DNA of 64,000 nt from Pedobacter sp. Leaf250 (GTDB lineage Bacteria > Bacteroidota > Bacteroidia > Sphingobacteriales > Sphingobacteriaceae). This document shows, in pieces, positions 46,133 through 54,174 of this stretch (position 1 is the first letter of the stretch; each line of letters starts with the position of its first letter). The notes under the pieces were generated by a model. It was not told where the DNA came from and searched no databases. It was given only the letters and a program-made list of their open reading frames with translations. The DNA is taken from positions 62,001 to 126,000 of the forward strand of contig NZ_CAKLBU010000003.1 of the NCBI RefSeq assembly GCF_920984735.1, given 5' to 3'. Both the position numbers and the translations under genes were made by a program.

Positions 46133-46354
46133 ATGAGTAAAAATCAACATGTAGTACCGCACAAAGGGAGTTGGGCAGTACGCGGTGCGGGGAATGAAAG
46201 AGTTACCAGAACAGCCGCAACACAATCTCAAGCACAAGAAATAGCTAGAGGTATTGCAATTAATCAAAGGTCTGAAGTTATAATCCATCGACCAAATGGA
46301 CAGATTAGAGACCGTAATTCATATGGTAATGATCCTTATCCACCAAAAGGATAG
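46133..46354 (+). CDS. DUF2188 domain protein
   Basis: 73 residues covering one whole DUF2188 unit: HVVPHKGSWAVRGAGN, TQSQAQEIARGIAINQRSEV, IHRPNGQIRDRNSYGNDP. DUF2188 is a small alpha/beta domain of unknown function common beside mobile and defence genes. It begins 116 bases after the DUF6527 gene and ends in a terminator, so it may be the last gene of the same transcript. Confidence 0.85.
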   Translation: MSKNQHVVPHKGSWAVRGAGNERVTRTAATQSQAQEIARGIAINQRSEVIIHRPNGQIRDRNSYGNDPYPPKG

Positions 46355-46373
46355 TTTATGATTTTGATTACTT

Positions 46374-46407
46374 AAGCCATGACGAAATATTTCATCATGG
46401 CTTTTAG
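46374..46407 (+). terminator. Intrinsic terminator
   Basis: AAGCCATGA (46374-46382) pairs with TCATGGCTT (46395-46403), followed by a short T tract (TTTTA). It closes the ubiquitin-like/DUF2188 unit. Confidence 0.75.
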
Positions 46408-46431
46408 TCTTATATAGATAATTTTATCGTT

Positions 46432-46812
46432 ATGAATGACCCAAATAAAGAAGCGCAAAAGGGAGATATTCTTTGGAGCGACAATAACTTAAATAAAAGT
46501 GGTAGAAGAGCTCATTATATGGTTTTTATTAAGCCATATGATACTCATTATTTTGTAGGAGCAATGATAACACATGCTAAAGGGTTTAATAATATTCAAT
46601 TGGAGGAAAAACATTTTGAAAAAGCTGATGGGAACGGAAAGAATTACAAGGTTTACTTTGATAGAAGCCTTATTGTAGGGAATCCACTTTTTAAGAACGT
46701 TGAATGGCGACCTTTTGAAAAAGTTGGACAGCTAACAAAGGAAGGAATAGTATTTGTAGAAAATGAAATTTTGAAACTCTCTCCCGCATTTTATGCGGAT
46801 AATGCAAATTAA
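46432..46812 (+). CDS. PemK/MazF-like small protein
   Basis: 126 residues. The layout QKGDILWSDNN, HYMVFIKPYD, FVGAMITHAKGFNN, and WRPFEKVGQLTKEGIVFVE resembles the SH3-like barrel of MazF/PemK toxins with the GDI start and a late strand-helix. No standard antitoxin precedes it; the DUF2188 gene upstream, across a terminator, is a possible partner. A similar fold used for other purposes cannot be excluded. Confidence 0.5.
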   Translation: MNDPNKEAQKGDILWSDNNLNKSGRRAHYMVFIKPYDTHYFVGAMITHAKGFNNIQLEEKHFEKADGNGKNYKVYFDRSLIVGNPLFKNVEWRPFEKVGQLTKEGIVFVENEILKLSPAFYADNAN

Positions 46813-46846
46813 TGTTATAGAATATTTTAGAGGTTAGTGTTTGTAA

Positions 46847-47668
46847 CTATTTAATTAGCACTGATAGGTGATCGTAGACGGGAACGTATCCAACTCTCTC
46901 AAATATTTTGATTGTCATAGGATTTGCTCTGTCAGCGAGGAGACCTACCTTGCTGTGACCCTTAGCTAATAGGTGTGAACTGAGCTGAGTTAATAGTGAA
47001 TAGCCATATCCTTTGCCACGAAATCGAGATTTGGTGAAAAATTGCCCAATAAGAGGAAAAAATTTCTCTTCACTCATAACTTGAGCAATGCTACAAATAT
47101 TTCCATCAATTGTCAGTTTATATATATTCCCATTTTTGATGCCTGACTTAGTAATATCATGGAAATATTCTGCTGTTCTGGGGCCTTTACTCTGATATTC
47201 TTCCATATAATATTGATAGGACATTTCAGCTATTTCCGATTTATCTTCTAAAACAGCCTTTTGTATTTGCTGATTTTGGAATGCTTGTGGACTTACACTT
47301 TCAATGGAATATACGATACGGTCTTTTATCACTTCGTAAGGAACATCATTATACTCCAAAAGATCTGTGATTACAATTCGCTGTCCTGAAAGCGTGTATC
47401 CTGATAAGGTGGGGAAATCAACATCTCCTTCAATTGCTTCCAACGTTTCATCCGTCCAGCCAAAAGAGTGTACTACAATATTCTTATCGAACCACATACA
47501 GTAAGCGGTTGCTTGCCCATAATCATATATGCCCCATAGCTGAAATAATTGCTTTGATGATAGCATGTTCATAAGACTACTATAAAAGGCAAAGTAATTC
47601 TTATCAATTATTTTTGCATTTGCCTTTAGAAACTCCTGACTAGTGCTAAAATACTTTTTTCTAATCAT
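46847..47668 (-). CDS. GNAT-family N-acetyltransferase
   Basis: 273 residues. The C-terminal half (about 130-273) is a GNAT domain with the acetyl-CoA loop KSRFRGKGYGYSLLTQLS and the following LADRANPMTIKIFERVGY. The N-terminal half is an unrecognised domain, as in two-part GNAT proteins such as predicted aminoglycoside or tRNA modifiers. Convergent with the MazF-like gene. Substrate unknown. Confidence 0.88.
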   Translation of the reverse strand: MIRKKYFSTSQEFLKANAKIIDKNYFAFYSSLMNMLSSKQLFQLWGIYDYGQATAYCMWFDKNIVVHSFGWTDETLEAIEGDVDFPTLSGYTLSGQRIVITDLLEYNDVPYEVIKDRIVYSIESVSPQAFQNQQIQKAVLEDKSEIAEMSYQYYMEEYQSKGPRTAEYFHDITKSGIKNGNIYKLTIDGNICSIAQVMSEEKFFPLIGQFFTKSRFRGKGYGYSLLTQLSSHLLAKGHSKVGLLADRANPMTIKIFERVGYVPVYDHLSVLIK

Positions 47669-47943
47669 ACATGGTTTTGTAATTTATATGAAAGTTACGT
47701 ACGGGTATAAATTTAGTTAAAAACATCATTCAACGAAAATCCTTAACAAGGTACTACCTCTCGAGATCTACGAATGGTTATTAAATGCTAATATATTATT
47801 CTAAATCATTGAATAGCTCAGTCTCTGCTTAATTGTGGTTGATACTTTTACGCCGAAATGCGGGTATTTGTCAGTTTCGTATTCTGTGTTCTCAAACAAT
47901 AAGTTTTTATCAATGCAAAATATACCTGGCAATTTCTTACCCG

Positions 47944-47979
47944 CAAGGGTATATAAACAACCTGATCGGTTGCCCTTGA
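47944..47979 (+). repeat. CAAGGGT-type hairpin leader, copy 1
   Basis: CAAGGG (47944-47949) pairs with CCCTTG (47973-47978) around TATATAAAC. The same arrangement, with GTGTATAAAC, occurs at 55966-55998 before the paralogous gene. The 47669-48031 gap holds nothing else. Confidence 0.55.
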
Positions 47980-48031
47980 CGGGTATCCGCTAGCTATGAT
48001 TTCCTGCATTAAAAAACTAATTTTTATTGTT

Positions 48032-48634
48032 ATGGAAACAAATGTCAGTTTACTCACAAAAGACACACTAACCTACCATGTAGAAAATCACAATCTAATT
48101 GGATATGAAAGATTGTTAGTTGCAGAAATCTCTTCCGCAATTGATCAAAAGGATAGCGCCTCAATTGAATGGTTTGTCCAGTTCGGCAATACCTTAACAA
48201 AAATTCTCTTCAATGTTCATGCTTACCGCATGGGTTTAAGGTTTGGTTTTGACAACATTGAATTTGATGAATATGACTGGTTGAGGCGACCATCATTTCA
48301 GGATATGGAAGAATTGTTGTTCGGACTGCCTGATAAAAGTAGGTATGGTACTTACAGTGCAATCACATTAGGGCATGGACCGAATCAGATCTGGACTTAT
48401 GGACTATCATGTTCACATGGTACCGCAGGATCGTCATCCGGAATCTGCTTATATGATCAAACCTTTGCCAATAGGGAGGAAGCACTTAAAGATGCAACTG
48501 CCAAACTCAAAAATATGATGCTAGACAAGGTTGGCGATAAAGACACTACCAATTATAACCCAAAAATAATTGCTGCAACGCTTAAGGATATTGACAAACT
48601 GGAAATATCCTCAGTACAGTTGACACTGTTCTAG
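48032..48634 (+). CDS. Element-borne hypothetical protein, paralogue 1
   Basis: 200 residues from ATG 48032. It is closely similar along its whole length to the gene at 56048: shared blocks IxxWFxQFG, AYRxGLxFGF, SSSGIC, YDxxFxxREEA, SDTTNYN. No enzyme motif or known family. The two copies flank the mobilization and arsenic modules, so the protein belongs to the element backbone. The fold is mixed alpha/beta and probably cytosolic. Confidence 0.75.
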   Translation: METNVSLLTKDTLTYHVENHNLIGYERLLVAEISSAIDQKDSASIEWFVQFGNTLTKILFNVHAYRMGLRFGFDNIEFDEYDWLRRPSFQDMEELLFGLPDKSRYGTYSAITLGHGPNQIWTYGLSCSHGTAGSSSGICLYDQTFANREEALKDATAKLKNMMLDKVGDKDTTNYNPKIIAATLKDIDKLEISSVQLTLF

Positions 48635-48776
48635 GCTAACTGTACTTTTCGTTATCTATCACAAGGGGTGGACTGATCCGCGCCATCGGATATCGTTATA
48701 AAATAACGCTACTACGTTCGGAAGTACCACTTTCCCATTGCTTAACCTATCACTTTTGCTTTTTAAATCTTTGATT

Positions 48777-48941
48777 ATGATCAGACCAAAAAAAGCATTT
48801 GCCCCAAGACCAAGGTCCAAGCCCGGCTCACCTGTTTATTACCGGGAATTGAGACTGAACCTGCGTAAGACAATTGCCAATATTCCCATACCCGAAAGTG
48901 CAATTGAAAAGCATGGTTTCTCGGTGCACCAACAAAAGTAG
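48777..48941 (+). CDS. Small basic hypothetical protein
   Basis: 54 residues from ATG 48777 (MIRPKKAFAPRPRSKPGSPV). Strongly basic and proline-rich N-terminus, then a helical part (RELRLNLRKTIANIPIPE). It lies just upstream of the mobilization genes and could be a small DNA-binding accessory. No family recognised. Confidence 0.45.
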   Translation: MIRPKKAFAPRPRSKPGSPVYYRELRLNLRKTIANIPIPESAIEKHGFSVHQQK

Positions 48942-48994
48942 ATACCCATAAATACGAGCGACCTACAGGAATACTTTAACCACGCGGGTGTTTT

Positions 48995-49029
48995 GCAAGA
49001 TGTATTTTTGTATACACAAAAAATCTTGC
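48995..49029. other. Candidate origin of transfer (oriT)
   Basis: Nested inverted repeat: outer arms GCAAGAT (48995-49001) and ATCTTGC (49023-49029), inner arms TTTTTGT (49005-49011) and ACAAAAA (49016-49022), with a GTA bulge. It sits directly before the accessory and relaxase genes, the usual place for oriT. The nick site is not identified. Confidence 0.5.
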
Positions 49030-49093
49030 GCCCTTGAGGTCGGGCATTTTCTCGGAACTCGAAAATGCTGAAATCAAATTAAAAAGCAAGATT

Positions 49094-49504
49094 ATGCCAA
49101 GGAAAAAATCAAAAACTCCGGAGCAGCTGTTGACCCATCCGATCATTATCAGAGTAAACGAAAATACCTATAAGCGGTTGGAAAAAATTCTGCTCAATAG
49201 CAATTGTCAATCGATAGGGGAGGTTGCAAGAAATATTCTGTCAAAAGAAAAAATCCTTATGTTGACCAGGGATATTACCATGAATGCACCAATGGAAGAA
49301 CTTGCTTCCATACGGAAAGAACTTCGGTCAATTGGGATAAATATCAATCAGCAAACCCGGCATTTCCATACATCGGAAAATGAGACGCAACGTTCTTTTT
49401 ATTTTATGCGGACCTTCGACCTGTATAAAAATGTTGGACAAAAGGTAGATAGGTTATTGGAACTGGTAAGTAAAATGTCAATGAAATGGTTGCGCGGATA
49501 TTAA
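49094..49504 (+). CDS. Relaxosome accessory (mobilization) protein
   Basis: 136 residues from ATG 49094. An N-terminal ribbon-helix-helix-like segment (HPIIIRVNENTYKRLEKIL) and the conserved block ASIRKELRSIGININQQTR identify the small accessory protein of Bacteroidota mobilization regions. It binds oriT with the relaxase. Its 3' end overlaps the relaxase start by 19 bases. Confidence 0.85.
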   Translation: MPRKKSKTPEQLLTHPIIIRVNENTYKRLEKILLNSNCQSIGEVARNILSKEKILMLTRDITMNAPMEELASIRKELRSIGININQQTRHFHTSENETQRSFYFMRTFDLYKNVGQKVDRLLELVSKMSMKWLRGY

Positions 49505-50763
49505 CTGGGAGCAGTATCCGTGGACTTATCAATTACAATGAATCCAAGGTTATTTTAGGAACTGCAACACCAATCCTTGCCAATAGATTCGGGCTGGATA
49601 TTGAGCAACTGGAGCTGCTGCATAAGGTGGCAAGGTTCGAGCATTTAACTAAGCTTAATAGCAGAGTAAAGACTAATGCAGTCCACATTATGCTCAACTT
49701 CGACCCGGCCGAAATACTTCCAACAGAAAAATTGCAAATAATCGCTGTTGACTACATGAATGGGATTGGATTTGATGAGCAGCCTTTTTTGGTATATAAG
49801 CATGATGATGCGAACCATCCTCACATTCATATTGTCACCACTAACATCAAAGCCGATTCGACCAGGATTGATATTCACAATATTGGTAAATTACTTTCAG
49901 AAAAAACCAGAAAAGAGCTCGAGGTGAAATATAATCTCATCAAAGCTGAGGGGCATGACAAAGAACAGCGAATTGCTCCAATCAATATTGAGATGGCTAA
50001 ATATGGAGAGAAACAAACCAAAAGATCAATTTATAATATAGTCACGGCAGTCTTGAGAAGTTATAAGTTTACCTCGTTTTCTGAATACAATGCAGCGCTA
50101 AAGAGCTTCAATGTCATTGCTGACCGAGGAGCGGAAGATTCCGTGATGTTTGCAAAAAAGGGACTTGTTTATACGGTTTTGGATGATAAAGGGGTCCGTA
50201 TCGGCATACCTTTCAAAGCCAGTTCTTTTGCAGGCAATCCGGTATTGATAAAAGTTGAAGGTAAGTTCAAATTAAACTTGGAAAGAAGGAAAGAGCATGC
50301 TAAATCGTTGAAAGGGATTATTCTTGAGCAACTTACAAATGCAAGTGGGTCGACTTCAAATCAATTGGTGGATGGATTGGGGAGAAAGGGAGTTTCACTT
50401 ATATACCGACAAAATAACGAGGGCAGAATATATGGACTGACCTATGTTGACCACAATACCCGGTGCGTATTTAATGGAAGTGATCTTGGCAAAGCTTTCA
50501 GTGCAAAAGCAGTCCTGGAAATATTTAAAAAACCCGAAGCTCAATTATCGGAGCCAACAAACCGAAATATAAAAACGCGACCTGGTCAAATTCCTAACTC
50601 CTCGTTCTTGGGGGATGATCATGCTAAATCATCGGGAGATGGAATCTTACACTTTTTATTTGAGAAACCTAGCGCTGATCTGGGCACACCATTGTTGGGA
50701 ATAAAGAAAAAGAAGAAGAAAAAAGGGCATTCAAAAAATAGAGATTTATCAAATAAAATATAA
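49486..50763 (+). CDS. Relaxase/mobilization nuclease
   Basis: 425 residues. The N-terminal relaxase domain (about 1-200) has the metal-binding histidine triad HPHIHIV (His111, His113, His115) and the opening MVARILTGSSIRGLINYN with GSS/Y near the nicking Tyr. The C-terminal half is a basic tail ending in KKKKKKGHSKN. It nicks oriT and carries the DNA strand. It overlaps the accessory gene and precedes the coupling-protein fusion by four bases, forming one operon. Confidence 0.93.
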   Translation: MVARILTGSSIRGLINYNESKVILGTATPILANRFGLDIEQLELLHKVARFEHLTKLNSRVKTNAVHIMLNFDPAEILPTEKLQIIAVDYMNGIGFDEQPFLVYKHDDANHPHIHIVTTNIKADSTRIDIHNIGKLLSEKTRKELEVKYNLIKAEGHDKEQRIAPINIEMAKYGEKQTKRSIYNIVTAVLRSYKFTSFSEYNAALKSFNVIADRGAEDSVMFAKKGLVYTVLDDKGVRIGIPFKASSFAGNPVLIKVEGKFKLNLERRKEHAKSLKGIILEQLTNASGSTSNQLVDGLGRKGVSLIYRQNNEGRIYGLTYVDHNTRCVFNGSDLGKAFSAKAVLEIFKKPEAQLSEPTNRNIKTRPGQIPNSSFLGDDHAKSSGDGILHFLFEKPSADLGTPLLGIKKKKKKKGHSKNRDLSNKI

Positions 50764-50767
50764 GATT

Positions 50768-51994
50768 ATGAATACTGGTGAAGATACTCAGGGGCTTAGA
50801 AAAATACTCGACTTAAGCAGAATGATTAGTGTTTTTCTACTGGCCATGCATTTTTACATCCGGTTTTTCCAGATGTTTAAAAGCTTGGAATGGAATTCAG
50901 AGATTACAGATCGGATAGTGGGCCAGCTGGCGAGACTTGCAATTTTTGATGGCTGGTGGCTCGCAAAGTTTGCTGCACTCTTATTTCTTGCTATATCATT
51001 GCTCGGGGTAAAGGGAAGGAAAGATGAAAACATATCCTATAAAAAGATCTATCTCTGTATGGGACCAGGGCTATTGCTATATTTCTGTGGGATCTTTTTT
51101 TTGTATTTACATTGGTCAGATTCATTATTGATTGGACTTTATTGTCTGGTAACCATCAATGGCTTTCTTATGATTTTGGCTGCAGGTACCTGGATTTCGA
51201 GAAGAATAAAGCAAAGTTTGGTAAAAGACATATTCAATTCGGAAAATGAAACCTTTCCCCAGGAAGAAAGGCTACTCGAAAACGAATTCTCTGTAAACTT
51301 GCCTGCTAAATACAATTATAAGGGCGAGATTCGTGATAGCTGGATCAATCTCATTAATCTATTCCGGGGATTGTTGGTCGCAGGAACACCAGGCGCCGGC
51401 AAATCCTATTTCGTGATCCGTCACCTGATCGACCAACTGATGGGAAAGGGGTTCAGCATGTTTATTTATGACTTTAAGTACGACGACCTTTCAGTAATTG
51501 CATATAATTGCCTGCTCAAATATATTGACAGGTATAAGGTTAAGCCGAAGTTTTACGTGATAAATTTTGATGACCTCAATCGTACCCATCGGTGCAATCC
51601 ACTTGATCCTGCTGCAATGACAGATATTACAGATGCTACAGAAGCGAGCAGAACCAACTTCAACATGAACCAATACCATGACCCGTCTTATGGATTCAAT
51701 TTAAAAGAAGTACTGGATAAGTTCAACATTAAGGAATTGGAGAACCCAAAGGAGAGAGAAAAACTCGAAGCACAGCTTAAAAATGGTGACCGCCCATCCA
51801 TTACCGTAGAAAAAAATGGCGAGCAGATAAAGTTGCAGGTTGAGGCGGTGCCCCGTTATTCTCAACTGAATATGTTTGCAGCCAATGGCAGGGCAGAAAA
51901 AAGAGAGCAGTTTCTCAAAGAGCCTTCCTTAAATAAGGCTGTAACAAAATCAAAGGGAAAAGAGGTTTCTGCCGGTCAGGGCTTAGGTATTTAA
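50768..51994 (+). CDS. Chimera: coupling protein (T4CP) N-part fused to DUF3945-type tail
   Basis: 408 residues. Residues 1-295 are a TraG/VirD4-like coupling protein start: two to four membrane helices (about 18-36, 62-80, 98-116, 122-140), Walker A GTPGAGKS (206-213), and the stretch RCNPLDPAAMTDITDATEASRT. At about codon 296 (base 51,655) it switches to a different family: KFNIKELENPKEREKLEAQL and NGDRPSITVEKNGEQ, typical of DUF3945/DUF4099-containing element proteins, ending in a basic tail. Walker B and the rest of the ATPase are missing. An internal deletion in a larger transposon is the likely cause; the product should not function as a T4CP. Confidence 0.8.
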   Translation: MNTGEDTQGLRKILDLSRMISVFLLAMHFYIRFFQMFKSLEWNSEITDRIVGQLARLAIFDGWWLAKFAALLFLAISLLGVKGRKDENISYKKIYLCMGPGLLLYFCGIFFLYLHWSDSLLIGLYCLVTINGFLMILAAGTWISRRIKQSLVKDIFNSENETFPQEERLLENEFSVNLPAKYNYKGEIRDSWINLINLFRGLLVAGTPGAGKSYFVIRHLIDQLMGKGFSMFIYDFKYDDLSVIAYNCLLKYIDRYKVKPKFYVINFDDLNRTHRCNPLDPAAMTDITDATEASRTNFNMNQYHDPSYGFNLKEVLDKFNIKELENPKEREKLEAQLKNGDRPSITVEKNGEQIKLQVEAVPRYSQLNMFAANGRAEKREQFLKEPSLNKAVTKSKGKEVSAGQGLGI

Positions 51995-52082
51995 GCCGTT
52001 TTTGTACTTTAGTGGCTCATTTTTTGTAAACAAATATTAAATTTTATAATCGCTGACGGTTTGGTCAGCAAAAGAAACAATT

Positions 52083-52262
52083 ATGGAAAAGTTTGAAAAA
52101 GTAAAAGAACTGGTGTCGGCAATTGAAGCAGACACTACTAAATTTTATGATGGCGGCAACGCTGCTGCAGGTACACGTGTGCGTAAAGCGATGCAAGACC
52201 TTAAGGTTTTAGCTCAGGAAATCAGAGCAGAAGTTACAGAGAAAAAAAATAGCGCAAAATAA
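52083..52262 (+). CDS. Histone H1-like small protein
   Basis: 59 residues: KELVSAIEADTTKFYDGGNA, VRKAMQDLKVLAQEIRAEV, ending KKNSAK. This matches the small histone H1/Hc1-like proteins of Bacteroidota elements and chromosomes. It probably binds nucleic acid. Its 3' 80 bases and terminator are repeated at 55,313, on the far side of the arsenic operon. Confidence 0.75.
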   Translation: MEKFEKVKELVSAIEADTTKFYDGGNAAAGTRVRKAMQDLKVLAQEIRAEVTEKKNSAK

Positions 52263-52312
52263 AATATCGCTGTTTTGGGTAATGATAAATCCCGGCCCTT
52301 GGTCGGGATTTT
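52182..52312 (+). repeat. Direct repeat, left copy, flanking the arsenic operon
   Basis: Spans the 3' end of the H1-like gene and its terminator. It matches 55313-55444 closely for about 130 bases, starting at CGTAAAGCGATGCAAGACC, with scattered substitutions and small gaps. Confidence 0.85.
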
Positions 52313-52316
52313 TTTT
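52288..52316 (+). terminator. Terminator of the H1-like gene
   Basis: AATCCCG (52288-52294) pairs with CGGGATT (52304-52310), followed by a T-run. Confidence 0.85.
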
Positions 52317-52368
52317 CAGAAATTGCCTCATATGCTTTTTTATTAAAATATTTTTTCATTTGAAAAAT

Positions 52369-52388
52369 ATATCGTAATATTGCGATAT
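52369..52388. promoter_or_regulatory. ArsR operator, upstream site
   Basis: ATATCGTAAT-ATTGCGATAT is a near-perfect 20-bp inverted repeat (one mismatch) directly before arsR. It resembles the second site at 52746. Arsenite should release ArsR from it. Confidence 0.75.
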
Positions 52389-52394
52389 AAAATT

Positions 52395-52724
52395 ATGGGA
52401 CTTACCAAGACTGAAATTTTCAACAAGGAACAGAACGAGCTTTCAACGCTTTTGAAAGCAATCGCACATCCCGCTCGAATTGCAATCTTGCAACGGATTA
52501 TCTCAGCTAATGCGTGTATCTGTGGCGACCTGGTGGAAGAACTTGGACTGGCGCAGGCAACGATCTCACAGCATTTGAAAGAGCTCAAAAATGCGGGCAT
52601 CATCCAGGGCACTATCGATGGGGTGAAAGTCTGCTATTGCATAGAGCCGAAAACGTGGGGCCTTTTACAAAAATGGTTTGGGGACTTTATGGGTTCTTAC
52701 CAAGATCCCAAGGGCTGTTGCTAA
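52395..52724 (+). CDS. arsR: ArsR-family arsenic-responsive repressor
   Basis: 109 residues from ATG 52395; a TTG at 52380 lies inside the operator and is unlikely to be used. Winged helix LGLAQATISQHLKELKNAGII with the metalloid-site cysteines in ACICGDL (helix alpha3) and a terminal CC pair. It represses the operon 52395-55236; palindromic sites lie on both sides of the gene. Confidence 0.9.
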   Translation: MGLTKTEIFNKEQNELSTLLKAIAHPARIAILQRIISANACICGDLVEELGLAQATISQHLKELKNAGIIQGTIDGVKVCYCIEPKTWGLLQKWFGDFMGSYQDPKGCC

Positions 52725-52745
52725 GCCTTTTTTTTACTTAAATCA

Positions 52746-52761
52746 ATCGTAAAATTACGAT
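52746..52761. promoter_or_regulatory. ArsR operator, second site
   Basis: ATCGTAA (52746-52752), AA, TTACGAT (52755-52761) is a perfect inverted repeat between arsR and the DUF6428 gene, sharing the TCGTAA half-site with the upstream operator. A second promoter may start here. Confidence 0.7.
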
Positions 52762-52778
52762 ACGTAAATAGAAAGTAT

Positions 52779-53246
52779 ATGAAATTATCAGAAATCAAGA
52801 CGATCCTGGCAACTGCTGAAGCCGTTAATTTTAGGGCTGAAAACGGAGAAACCGTACCGGAACATTTCCACGTAACAGAAGTGGGTATCATCACTAAAGA
52901 TTTTATTGACTGCGGTGGAAAGGTGCGCCATGAGAAAGTAGCAAACTTCCAATTATGGGATGCCGATGACTACGAACATCGCCTGAAAGCAGGTAAACTG
53001 TTGAATATCATTTCCCTTTCCGAAAAGGTATTGGGCATGGAAGACCTGGAAATTGAGGTGGAATACCAATTGGCTACCATTGGAAAATACGACCTTGGCT
53101 TTGATGGAACGAACTTTCTGCTGATTGCCAAGCAGACTGCCTGTCTTGCAAAGGAAGCTTGCGGCGTTGAAGAAGCTCCAAAAAAAGGAATGATTAATCT
53201 GGCTGGTGCGGCGAACAGTTGTACTCCCGGTGGCGGATGCTGTTAA
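52779..53246 (+). CDS. DUF6428 family protein of the ars operon
   Basis: 155 residues. Core motifs FHVTEVGIITKDFIDCGGKVR and FQLWDADDYEHRL, then a cysteine-rich end (CLAKEACGVEE and CTPGGGCC). DUF6428 proteins sit regularly in Bacteroidota ars operons; the cysteine tail suggests thiol or arsenite binding, but the function is not established. Confidence 0.82.
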   Translation: MKLSEIKTILATAEAVNFRAENGETVPEHFHVTEVGIITKDFIDCGGKVRHEKVANFQLWDADDYEHRLKAGKLLNIISLSEKVLGMEDLEIEVEYQLATIGKYDLGFDGTNFLLIAKQTACLAKEACGVEEAPKKGMINLAGAANSCTPGGGCC

Positions 53247-53256
53247 TCCGTTAGTT

Positions 53257-53742
53257 ATGGAAATCAGGAAATTATTGCCATCGGACTGGGATTCGGTGAA
53301 ATCAATCTACGAGAAAGGAATTGCAACAGGCAACGCCACTTTTCAGACCGGCGCACCCTCTTGGGAAGAATGGGACAGCTCGCATCTTGGCACTTGCAGG
53401 ATAGTGGCATTTGTTGATGATAGGGTTGTGGGATGGGCTGCACTGACACCGGTTTCTTCACGTTGCGTGTATGCCGGGGTGGCTGAAGTCAGCGTATATG
53501 TTGACCCCAAACAACCAGGCAAAGGAATCGGACTTGCACTTTTGCAAGAACTTGTTGCCTTGAGTGAGATAGAAGGAATATGGACGTTACAGGCAGGTAT
53601 ATTTCCAGAGAATATCGGTAGCCTTCGCATCCATAAAAAAGCTGGCTTTAGAACGCTCGGCGTTAGGGAGAAAATTGGAAAGCAGAACGGGATTTGGCGG
53701 GATACGGTGCTTTTGGAAAGAAGAAGTAAAAAAATCATTTAA
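53257..53742 (+). CDS. GNAT acetyltransferase, ArsN/phosphinothricin-acetyltransferase-like
   Basis: 161 residues from ATG 53257, 10 bases after the DUF6428 stop. GNAT core VSVYVDPKQPGKGIGLALLQ and NIGSLRIHKKAGFRTLGVRE. The start IRKLLPSDWDSVKSIYEKGI resembles the phosphinothricin N-acetyltransferase branch, whose ars-operon members (ArsN1) acetylate arsinothricin. Context supports that role; it is not proven by the sequence alone. Confidence 0.78.
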   Translation: MEIRKLLPSDWDSVKSIYEKGIATGNATFQTGAPSWEEWDSSHLGTCRIVAFVDDRVVGWAALTPVSSRCVYAGVAEVSVYVDPKQPGKGIGLALLQELVALSEIEGIWTLQAGIFPENIGSLRIHKKAGFRTLGVREKIGKQNGIWRDTVLLERRSKKII

Positions 53743-53753
53743 CAATAAAATTT

Positions 53754-54173
53754 ATGAAGAAAATACTAGTGCTCTGCACGGGAAACAGTTGCAGAAGCCA
53801 GATTGCAGAAGGCTATTTAAGACATTTTGCCGGAGATAAAGCGGAAGTATACAGTGCGGGAATTGAAACCCATGGGGTTAATCCAAAGGCCATTGAGATC
53901 ATGAAAAGGGATGGCATTGACATTTCCGGACATACCTCAAACAACATTGATGAATACATGGATATCGATTTCGACTACGTAATCACCGTTTGTGATAATG
54001 CAAAAGAAAGCTGTCCCTATTTCCCAACCGATGCAGTAAAGTTCCATTATAACTTTCCGGATCCTGCAAAAGCAACCGGCACCGAAGAAGAAGTGATGGA
54101 ACAGTTCCGTGAAGTGAGGGAAATGATCCGCAAATACGCACAGAACTTTGTTAACGAGAACTTAAAACGCTAA
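53754..54173 (+). CDS. arsC: Arsenate reductase, thioredoxin-type (LMW phosphatase fold)
   Basis: 139 residues. P-loop CTGNSCRS (Cys8, Arg14) and downstream [12 protein letters not shown] with the two cysteines of the relay, as in thioredoxin-coupled ArsC. It reduces arsenate to arsenite for export by the next gene, whose start follows by one base. Confidence 0.94.
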   Translation: MKKILVLCTGNSCRSQIAEGYLRHFAGDKAEVYSAGIETHGVNPKAIEIMKRDGIDISGHTSNNIDEYMDIDFDYVITVCDNAKESCPYFPTDAVKFHYNFPDPAKATGTEEEVMEQFREVREMIRKYAQNFVNENLKR

Positions 54174-54174
54174 G

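Noticed and set aside
49645..49878. Minus-strand frame inside the relaxase gene
   Set aside because: Antisense shadow of the relaxase catalytic region; no start context or protein character.
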